Source: an uncultured Erysipelotrichaceae bacterium
GTDB taxonomy: Bacteria; Bacillota_I; Bacilli_A; Erysipelotrichales; Erysipelotrichaceae
Direction: 5' to 3'
Assembly: GCA_902766675.1 (NCBI GenBank)
Contig: CACXEN010000157.1
Span: 1-5,687, forward strand
DNA length: 5,687 bases
Shown here in pieces: positions 1 to 5,184 of this stretch. Numbering within the stretch: position 1 is the first letter of the stretch; the number at the start of each line of letters is the position of its first letter. The position numbers and the translations under genes were made by a program. Below the pieces are notes generated by a model. The model made no database searches. It was not told where the DNA came from and worked only from the letters and a program-made list of their open reading frames with translations.

Positions 1-963
1 AGAATGGAATATGGAGACATATTTGATGCAAACAAATTTGTGAAAAGTCACAATGGAGAACTTACACAACAAGGTGATATCAATGGTGACATACTTGGCG
101 AACAAAAAGTAACATTCACATTAAAAGAAACGGACTCGTATAATCAAGAAGTTACTAGAGATTATGAATATACTTTTGTGATAGAAGACACAAAAGCACC
201 AGTAATTCAACTGAAAGAAGATACAGTGACTTTTATTAAAGGAATGGAAATAGATTTATCCAGTAACATTAAGAAAGTATTTGATGAAGTCGATGGAGAA
301 ATAAAAGAGTCTAAAGAATTAGTGAATAACTCTTATTGTATAAAAAGTGATATCAACGAAGATGAAGCGGGTGAATATACTGCAACAGTAACCGCAAGAG
401 ATAAAAATGGAATAGAGACACGGAAATTATTTAAGGTAATGCTATTAGACCATGTGGATGCAGAATACCCATTTATGGTTCGTATCAATCGAGCATTAAA
501 TACTGTCACAGTATATGCGATGGATTTAGATGGTGAGTATTCTATTCCATATAAGGCAATGGTATGCTCAACAGGTCCGGCAACACCACTTGGTTCATAT
601 AATACGACGATTAATTATCGTTGGAGACCATTATATGGTGGAGTATATGGCCAATATGCGACAAGAATTGTGGATGATATCTTATTCCATTCGGTACCTT
701 ATTATTCACAAAGTCCAGATGATTTAGAATCAGAGGAATATAATAAATTAGGTACAGCAGCATCTATGGGATGTATTCGATTATGTGTTCGTGATGCAAA
801 ATGGATATTCGATTATTGTCCAATTGGAACACCGGTCGAATTATATGATGATGAAAATGATCCAGGACCACTTGGTAAACCGGAACCAATCACTATCGAT
901 TTAACAAGTGAGAATAAAGGATGGGACCCAACGGATCCAGATCCAAACAATCCATGGGAATAA
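1..963 (+). CDS. Ig-like/YkuD L,D-transpeptidase, 5'-truncated by window edge
   Basis: Likely extracytoplasmic L,D-transpeptidase that forms 3-3 peptidoglycan cross-links or attaches proteins to peptidoglycan. Residues are numbered from the Met at base 4; the frame is open to base 1 and that Met has no ribosome-binding site, so the true start and any signal peptide lie upstream. Residues 1-61 look like one Ig-like domain. Residues 62-148 look like a second, of DUF5011/bacterial surface type, opening with DTKAPVIQL and ending in a GEYTATVTARDKNG strand. Residues 156-281 form the YkuD domain: His229 in LFHSVPY, then SMGCIRL with nucleophile Cys257 and Arg259. Met255 sits where many members have His. 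Extra cysteines are 112, 188, 261 and 272. The tail (about 300-319) is Asp/Pro-rich. Its stop codon abuts the next gene's ribosome-binding site, suggesting one operon. The family call is firm; the exact substrate is unknown. Confidence 0.9.
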   Translation, partial: RMEYGDIFDANKFVKSHNGELTQQGDINGDILGEQKVTFTLKETDSYNQEVTRDYEYTFVIEDTKAPVIQLKEDTVTFIKGMEIDLSSNIKKVFDEVDGEIKESKELVNNSYCIKSDINEDEAGEYTATVTARDKNGIETRKLFKVMLLDHVDAEYPFMVRINRALNTVTVYAMDLDGEYSIPYKAMVCSTGPATPLGSYNTTINYRWRPLYGGVYGQYATRIVDDILFHSVPYYSQSPDDLESEEYNKLGTAASMGCIRLCVRDAKWIFDYCPIGTPVELYDDENDPGPLGKPEPITIDLTSENKGWDPTDPDPNNPWE

Positions 964-970
964 AGGGGTG
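964..970 (+). promoter_or_regulatory. Shine-Dalgarno site of the first zinc-ribbon gene
   Basis: AGGGGTG lies 5 bases before the ATG at 976 and directly follows the TAA of the L,D-transpeptidase gene. It fixes the start and suggests translational coupling of the two genes. Confidence 0.8.
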
Positions 971-975
971 AAAGT

Positions 976-2277
976 ATGTTTTGTATAAGATGTGGACAAA
1001 CAATAAAAGAAGAAGATAAGTTCTGTCCTTTTTGTGGGGCACAACAATTAAAGGCACCGGAAGAAAGTAGCCAACAACCAATTGAAAATACACAAAGTGC
1101 GATTGGTGTAAATAACACACAACAAGTACCACAACAAAATATGAGTCAAACAGGAATGAATGCAATACCTCCTGTTGTGACAAAGCAAAAACAGCCGATG
1201 AATAAAAATACAAAGAAGGCTTTGTTTGGCGCTCTTGGTGCAGTTGGTGTAGTCGTCATTGGTCTATTACTATTCTTCTTATTAAAAACAAGTAGTATAG
1301 ATATGACAAAAAATGCGACAGTTACCTATAGTGGAGCTGATGGGTATGGTTATGCATATTTAGAGAATGATGTATATTCAGATCCAACATATATCAAAAT
1401 GCAAGAAGAGCTAATGAAATTATATTCAAGCAACATGATGAATATGAATCAAAAAGCTATGAATAAGATCATGGATTATGAAACAATCGGAAATACTTTG
1501 AGTGGATGTTATTTAACTCGTGAAGATGGATTGAATTTTGAAAATGGCACACTGAAAAATGGAGATAAACTCATCGTCGAATGTGCAATTCCTCAAGAAG
1601 CTAAAGATGCAGCAAAAAGACAAAAAATTAGTTTTAAAAATACAACAAAAACATTTACAGTAGAAGGTCTACAACCAGTAGAAGAAGTTGATTTATTTGA
1701 AGGCGTATCTGTAAATTGGGCAATAGAGGATGGATATGTAAATTTAAAAGTAGATGCATCTGAGAACAAAATCGCAAATGAGCTTGGTTTTGAATATGAT
1801 GCATATGCAAATGGAGATGGTACAGCAACTGTGCAAGCTCTTGTTTATGAAGATGAGTTAATCAACTATGGATATGTCGCAAAAGGGCAACAATATGAAA
1901 AGAAATATGATGTAGGAAGTGAACCGGTAAGAGTAACTTCTACAACAGATGATGAAGTAAAGAAATTAGCACAAGCAACAACCGATAAATTATTGTTGGA
2001 TGATTTAGATGGATGTAAATATAAATTAACAGAGGATGATGAAGAAAAAGCGATTAAGCACGAAGGGGATGATATCGGATTTGGCTTCAAGCGTGTATAT
2101 GAAAGTTGGGGAAATATATATGTAGAGTATACCGTTGTGGCAGGAGACACTAAAGTTTCACGCAGCTATCCGGTAACTGTATATAAGTTTAGTGATGGTT
2201 CTTATCAAGTTAGCACATCTTATACCGCTGGAAATTCAAGCTGTAAGATCATTTGGGGAGATTCTTGGCAAGATTAA
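976..2277 (+). CDS. Zinc-ribbon, single-pass membrane protein of unknown function
   Basis: 433-residue protein without a specific known function. The N-terminus MFCIRCGQ...KFCPFCG is a zinc ribbon with Cys3, Cys6, Cys17 and Cys20. A polar Gln/Asn-rich linker follows (about 30-75), then one hydrophobic segment (about 83-104, rich in Gly, Val and Leu) preceded by Lys residues. By the positive-inside rule the ribbon should be cytoplasmic and residues 105-433 outside. The outer part is acidic and probably beta-rich, with a VTYSGADGYGYAYL strand near 116-129. This architecture (ribbon, linker, one membrane helix, large outer domain) is common in Bacillota and recalls TcaA/YvbJ-type proteins, but I cannot assign it to that family. 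The start is fixed by AGGGGTG five bases upstream. It lies 12 bases after the transpeptidase gene and probably shares its transcript. An envelope-associated sensor or scaffold is a guess. Confidence 0.85.
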   Translation: MFCIRCGQTIKEEDKFCPFCGAQQLKAPEESSQQPIENTQSAIGVNNTQQVPQQNMSQTGMNAIPPVVTKQKQPMNKNTKKALFGALGAVGVVVIGLLLFFLLKTSSIDMTKNATVTYSGADGYGYAYLENDVYSDPTYIKMQEELMKLYSSNMMNMNQKAMNKIMDYETIGNTLSGCYLTREDGLNFENGTLKNGDKLIVECAIPQEAKDAAKRQKISFKNTTKTFTVEGLQPVEEVDLFEGVSVNWAIEDGYVNLKVDASENKIANELGFEYDAYANGDGTATVQALVYEDELINYGYVAKGQQYEKKYDVGSEPVRVTSTTDDEVKKLAQATTDKLLLDDLDGCKYKLTEDDEEKAIKHEGDDIGFGFKRVYESWGNIYVEYTVVAGDTKVSRSYPVTVYKFSDGSYQVSTSYTAGNSSCKIIWGDSWQD

Positions 2278-2290
2278 TATCAAAAAACAA

Positions 2291-2299
2291 TGCTATACT
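2291..2299 (+). promoter_or_regulatory. Possible extended -10 promoter for the DUF2752 gene
   Basis: TGCTATACT matches an extended -10 (TGn plus TATACT at 2294-2299). No good -35 lies 16-18 bases upstream; the nearest candidate, TTGGCA at 2265-2270, is 23 bases away. A start point near 2305-2307 would leave a leader of under 10 bases before the ATG at 2314. This may be an internal promoter within the operon. Confidence 0.4.
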
Positions 2300-2314
2300 T
2301 AATCTATTAGATTA
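2300..2314. repeat. Inverted repeat abutting the DUF2752 start codon
   Basis: TAATCTA-T-TAGATTA is a perfect 7-1-7 inverted repeat whose last base is the A of the ATG at 2314. It overlaps the predicted transcription start from the -10 at 2294-2299, so it could be an operator. It could also be chance in AT-rich sequence. Confidence 0.45.
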
Positions 2315-2703
2315 TGAATAAGTCGATGGAACAAAGAAAAGCATATGTATTAAAAGAGGTAAAAACCATAGCTGTGATTGGAATTGGATATTTTATCTTT
2401 GTGAGCTTAACAGGTTTATATATTCCATGTCCGATTCGTTTGGTTACTGGTTTTAAATGCCCAGGTTGTGGCATTAGTCATATGTTTGTGAAAATGGCAC
2501 ACTTTGACATGATAGGTGCATACCATGAAAATCAATTTGTGTTTATCTTATTTCCAATCGGTTTGATATATGGAATTTATAAAGCATATAAATACATATA
2601 TAAAGACGATTCAAGAATGAGCGTTGTTGAATCGATTGTAATATTTATCTTACTATTATTCGCAATAGCATTTGCGATATATAGAAATCTACATAGTTTA
2701 TAA
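2314..2703 (+). CDS. DUF2752-family small membrane protein
   Basis: 129-residue integral membrane protein with hydrophobic segments at about 18-36, 74-92 and 104-123. The centre carries the DUF2752 signature: Cys39-Pro40, then TGFKCPGCGISH with Cys49 and Cys52, followed by a HENQFVF stretch where family members usually have an Asn-Pro-containing segment. His56 stands where the usual CPxCGxTR motif has Arg. The paired cysteines could bind metal or be redox-active, but no function is established for the family. The start at 2314 gives a basic N-terminus before the first helix; an alternative Met at 2326 would drop only four residues. Neither start has a purine-rich ribosome-binding site, unlike the genes on either side. 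It lies 36 bases after the first zinc-ribbon gene and 16 before the second, so it probably belongs to the same transcript with possible extra promotion from the gap. Confidence 0.82.
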   Translation: MNKSMEQRKAYVLKEVKTIAVIGIGYFIFVSLTGLYIPCPIRLVTGFKCPGCGISHMFVKMAHFDMIGAYHENQFVFILFPIGLIYGIYKAYKYIYKDDSRMSVVESIVIFILLLFAIAFAIYRNLHSL

Positions 2704-2706
2704 AGA

Positions 2707-2712
2707 GGGGAG
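2707..2712 (+). promoter_or_regulatory. Shine-Dalgarno site of the second zinc-ribbon gene
   Basis: GGGGAG, within AGAGGGGAG, lies 7 bases before the ATG at 2720 and starts just after the TAA of the DUF2752 gene. It selects 2720 as the start over the in-frame codon at 2672, which lies inside the preceding gene and has no such site. Confidence 0.82.
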
Positions 2713-2719
2713 AACAATT

Positions 2720-4225
2720 ATGTTTTGTAATAAATGTGGACAGCAATTAAAAGAAGGGGCAATGTTTTGTACAAACTGTGGAAATAAAGTTTCAACAGGT
2801 GTACCAACATTAGGCATTCCACCAGTAGAAGCAACAAAGCCAAATGAGCCAACAGCTTCTAGCAGCACGCAACAACCAACACAGCCTGCTGCACAACCAG
2901 AAAGAGTTGCACAACCAACTCCACAACAACCAATGTACCAACAACAGGAAAAACCAGCACAATTTGTGCAACATGTTAGTAGTGGTGAAGCTGAAAAGTA
3001 TATTGATATGCTTGTGGGCGTTTTGGGCTTTATGCCGGCAGCACCTTTACTCATACAACTTGTATTGCGTATTGTATTTGGAATACTATTTGCGGTTTTA
3101 TCAGGTATTCTTTATAGCGTTGGTGGTGGATTCATTGGTGGCTTTTTCCAAGAATTAGCATTTGCATTAAATTCCAGCGGATTAATCACATTGTTGTGGT
3201 GGATTATTCTAATCTGTGCAATAGTAGCAATCGGCGGATTAATCTATACAATTATGAATCGTTCTGGCCAAGATAATACATTACGTATTATTGGTATAGG
3301 CATGGCAGCTAGTGCATTAGTTGCGGCAATCGGTGGCATAACAAGAGTCGGTGCACTTTCATTTATATTTGGTTTGATTGCGATTGTATTAGGTATTGAA
3401 TTCTTCATGAAGATGTATATCAATCATGAAGGTTTAGATAGTAAATTTGAACTAGGTCAAGATATTACACAATTAATTGATTCTATCAAAGCGAAAAATG
3501 CGGTGAAAAAAGAACAATATACTAACCCAGATATCGCAAGATATGCATATACAGAAGGTATTGAAGCAGAAGAATCATTCTTTGATGGAGATGGTTTTGA
3601 ATTATTTGTGAAAAATTTATTGTTGAGTTTACTATCATTTGTGACTTGTGGAATTGGTGCACCTTGGATGTTAGTAAATATATTAAAGTGGGAAAAGGAT
3701 CACACAGTCATTCAAGGTAAGAGACAAACATTTAATGGAACAGCTATGGAATTGTTTGGTTTGTGGATTAAATGGTTCTTATTAACACTTGTGACATGTG
3801 GCGTGTATGCACCATTTGCGACAGTTGATTATAGAAAATGGGTAAATTCACATACAGGATATGTTGGACTATCTAAGGCTGAAGGAAAATATGCAGATTC
3901 TCGTTTTGAAGGAAATGGATTTGAATATTATGGCTATGAAGGATTAACATCATTAATCTCAATGGTAACATGTGGATTTGCGACTCCATGGATGGTTGGA
4001 ATATTTAAAAAATGGGAAGCTAAAAATACTATCATCAGAAATGAAAAATATTTCTATGATGGAGATGGTGGAGAACTATTCCCAATCTGGATTGTGAATG
4101 TATTATTAACATTTGTGACATGTGGAATATTTAGCGCATGGGCAACTGTAAGAATGAATCGTTATATCATTGCTCATACACATGTAGATGCTACATATGT
4201 ACCAGATAGTTATACAGAAGTTTAA
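2720..4225 (+). CDS. Zinc-ribbon multipass membrane protein with four DUF898-like repeats
   Basis: 501-residue protein starting at 2720, where a strong ribosome-binding site and a zinc ribbon begin together (MFCNKCGQ...MFCTNCG; Cys3, 6, 17, 20). Residues 45-85 are a Gln/Pro-rich linker. Hydrophobic segments at about 104-133, 155-178, 189-206 and 211-231 form a membrane domain. A polar stretch (232-285) leads to four repeats starting at Phe288, Phe338, Phe396 and Tyr446. Each has Gly at +2, Glu at +6 and Val-Thr-Cys-Gly at +20 to +23, followed in three of them by a Pro-Trp/Phe pair and a later Trp. The pattern resembles DUF898 (YjgN-type) membrane repeats, with Cys where those usually have Leu in TLG. 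Units 1 and 3 resemble each other, as do 2 and 4, indicating a duplicated pair. No biochemical function can be assigned. It is last in the likely operon; a terminator overlaps its stop codon. Confidence 0.87.
   Translation: MFCNKCGQQLKEGAMFCTNCGNKVSTGVPTLGIPPVEATKPNEPTASSSTQQPTQPAAQPERVAQPTPQQPMYQQQEKPAQFVQHVSSGEAEKYIDMLVGVLGFMPAAPLLIQLVLRIVFGILFAVLSGILYSVGGGFIGGFFQELAFALNSSGLITLLWWIILICAIVAIGGLIYTIMNRSGQDNTLRIIGIGMAASALVAAIGGITRVGALSFIFGLIAIVLGIEFFMKMYINHEGLDSKFELGQDITQLIDSIKAKNAVKKEQYTNPDIARYAYTEGIEAEESFFDGDGFELFVKNLLLSLLSFVTCGIGAPWMLVNILKWEKDHTVIQGKRQTFNGTAMELFGLWIKWFLLTLVTCGVYAPFATVDYRKWVNSHTGYVGLSKAEGKYADSRFEGNGFEYYGYEGLTSLISMVTCGFATPWMVGIFKKWEAKNTIIRNEKYFYDGDGGELFPIWIVNVLLTFVTCGIFSAWATVRMNRYIIAHTHVDATYVPDSYTEV
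2867..2974 (+). repeat. Low-complexity CAA/CCA-rich stretch encoding a Gln/Pro linker
   Basis: Coding low-complexity DNA (residues 50-85 of the zinc-ribbon/DUF898-like protein) made largely of CAA, CCA, ACA and GCA codons, with short recurring units such as GCACAACCA. It encodes a flexible tether between the zinc ribbon and the membrane domain. Such tracts can change length by slippage in whole codons, but no sign of this is visible here. Confidence 0.65.
3581..4183 (+). repeat. Four protein-level repeats in nested tandem duplication
   Basis: Encodes residues 288-488 of the second zinc-ribbon protein. Four units share [F/Y]-x-G-x3-E-x13-V-T-C-G with exactly 22 residues from the aromatic residue to the Cys in every unit. 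The cysteines are at 310, 360, 418 and 468 (spacing 50, 58, 50). The 108-residue period shows a two-unit block copied once. Nucleotide identity between copies is modest apart from short blocks around the gtgac(a/t)tgtgg codons, so the duplication is old. Confidence 0.85.
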
Positions 4226-4250
4226 TCTTAAGATTAAACTTCTTTTATTT
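4216..4250 (+). terminator. Intrinsic terminator overlapping the stop of the zinc-ribbon/DUF898-like gene
   Basis: Bases 4216-4243 form a perfect 28-base palindrome (left half AGAAGTTTAATCTT) with no spacer, so the RNA would fold as a stem of about 12 pairs with a tight loop. The T-rich tail TTTTATTT follows at 4243-4250. The stop codon TAA (4223-4225) lies inside the left arm. A T tract is present only on the plus-strand side, so termination should be one-way and should end the operon. Confidence 0.82.
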
Positions 4251-4272
4251 ATGAAATAGTTTCAAGTATAAT
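4244..4272 (+). promoter_or_regulatory. Promoter of the GH25 lysozyme gene, predicted leaderless
   Basis: A perfect -10 TATAAT (4267-4272) has a weak -35 candidate TTTATT (4244-4249) 17 bases upstream, overlapping the terminator's T tract. Only six bases separate the -10 from the ATG at 4279, so transcription would begin at or within a base or two of the start codon. No ribosome-binding site is present. Confidence 0.68.
4252..4264. repeat. Short inverted repeat between the -35 and -10 elements
   Basis: TGAAA-TAG-TTTCA is a perfect 5-3-5 inverted repeat inside the promoter spacer of the GH25 gene. Its position would suit a repressor site, but its short length means chance cannot be excluded. 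Confidence 0.3.
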
Positions 4273-4278
4273 TCTCTT

Positions 4279-5157
4279 ATGTTAAAAAAGTCATATCGTA
4301 GAAAAATATATATCGATAAATTTTCACTATTGATGTGGGGGCTAAGTATCATCATATTAACTGCGATGATTACTTTTTCTTTGACTAGATATTTTATGAC
4401 AAGACAAACCCGCCAGGAGCAATTAGAAGAAGAAATGATAGAAACAACATTAGAAGAGAATAATTATGATTTTAATAATCTAAACTGGAATGATTATTTT
4501 GTGCAATATGAAGATGAGAATTATACATCAGTACAAGGTGTCGATGTATCTTCACATCAACAACAAATTGACTGGGCAAAACTAAAACAACAAGGAATAG
4601 AATTTGCGTTTATCCGTGTTGGATATCGTGGCTATGAATATGGTTTAATAAATAAAGATGTTTATTTTGACTACAATATCCAACAAGCTAAAGCAAATGA
4701 TATCAAAGTAGGAGTATATTTCTTCTCACAAGCAATTAGTGTTCAAGAGGCGAGAGAAGAAGTAGATTTTGTATTAGATAGTGTGAAAGACTATGAAATA
4801 GATTTACCAATTGTGTTTGATATGGAAGAAGAAGGTCCAGGCGATGTTGGTAGAGTAAAAGTTTTAACACAAGAAGAAAAAACAAAAATAGGTGTCACAT
4901 GGCTGCATCGCATTAGAAATGCAGGATATGATCCAATGATTTATGGAAGCACAATGACACTTCCAAGATTATATGATTTACCATATACCCAAGAGTTCTA
5001 TTGTTGGGTAGCTGAATATGGTTCGCTGTGTCGTTATCCATATCAATACCAAGTATGGCAATATACAAGTAGTGCAGTATTAGATGGCATAGAAGGTGTT
5101 GTGGATATGGATATCATGTTTATTCCAAAAGGCGAAAACCTTTGGGGATTTGAATAG
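4279..5157 (+). CDS. Membrane-anchored GH25 lysozyme (N-acetylmuramidase)
   Basis: 292-residue protein predicted to cleave the beta-1,4 bond between N-acetylmuramic acid and N-acetylglucosamine. A basic N-terminus (MLKKSYRRK) precedes one hydrophobic helix (about 16-36) without an obvious signal-peptidase site, so it probably stays anchored with the enzyme outside. A charged stalk (about 40-80) leads to the GH25 domain (about 86-284). Family acidic residues are visible: Asp89 in GVDVSSHQ, Asp181 and Glu183 in FDMEEE (the DxE pair, with Glu183 the likely catalytic acid), and Asp277 in VVDMDIMF. The fold looks complete, and there are no cell-wall-binding repeats. The start at 4279 is supported because the next Met (19) falls inside the helix. 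There is no ribosome-binding site, and a -10 box lies six bases upstream. The gene follows a terminator, so it is a separate unit next to the transpeptidase operon. Housekeeping wall remodelling is the likely role. Confidence 0.93.
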   Translation: MLKKSYRRKIYIDKFSLLMWGLSIIILTAMITFSLTRYFMTRQTRQEQLEEEMIETTLEENNYDFNNLNWNDYFVQYEDENYTSVQGVDVSSHQQQIDWAKLKQQGIEFAFIRVGYRGYEYGLINKDVYFDYNIQQAKANDIKVGVYFFSQAISVQEAREEVDFVLDSVKDYEIDLPIVFDMEEEGPGDVGRVKVLTQEEKTKIGVTWLHRIRNAGYDPMIYGSTMTLPRLYDLPYTQEFYCWVAEYGSLCRYPYQYQVWQYTSSAVLDGIEGVVDMDIMFIPKGENLWGFE

Positions 5158-5159
5158 AT

Positions 5160-5184
5160 AAAAAAGAGATCGAATTAGATCTCT
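5160..5184 (-). terminator. Intrinsic terminator of the YigZ-family gene
   Basis: AGAGATC (5165-5171) pairs with GATCTCT (5178-5184) around a six-base loop. Read on the minus strand, the hairpin is followed by TTTTT (5164-5160). The stop codon of the minus-strand gene (5177-5175) sits in the loop. No T tract follows on the plus strand, so it should act poorly on the converging lysozyme transcript. Confidence 0.7.

Noticed and set aside
813..1213. Two overlapping minus-strand open frames of about 100 residues
   Set aside because: They lie opposite the transpeptidase and zinc-ribbon genes, have low-complexity Ser/Phe/Tyr/Val-rich composition typical of antisense AT-rich coding DNA, and match no family I recognise.
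1866..2150. Minus-strand open frame of 94 residues
   Set aside because: It is antisense to the first zinc-ribbon gene and Ser-rich, with no ribosome-binding site or domain; it is a shadow frame.
2265..2299. TTGGCA (2265-2270) with TATACT (2294-2299) as a standard -35/-10 pair
   Set aside because: The 23-base spacer is too long for a standard sigma-70 type promoter; only the extended -10 was kept.
2672..2719. Upstream start for the second zinc-ribbon gene
   Set aside because: It overlaps the DUF2752 gene, lacks a ribosome-binding site, and would put 16 extra residues before a zinc ribbon that normally begins at or near the first Met.
2867..2974. CAA-rich tract as a CRISPR-like or tandem repeat array
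   Set aside because: There are no uniform repeat and spacer units; the pattern is explained by Gln, Pro and Ala codons in one open frame.
2698..3054. Minus-strand Cys/Gly-rich open frame of 118 residues
   Set aside because: The cysteines come from reading the CAA/GCA-rich Gln/Ala linker codons in antisense; there is no independent support.
2844..3158. Plus-strand open frame of 104 residues inside the second zinc-ribbon gene
   Set aside because: It is an out-of-frame reading of the Gln/Pro linker and membrane region with no ribosome-binding site.
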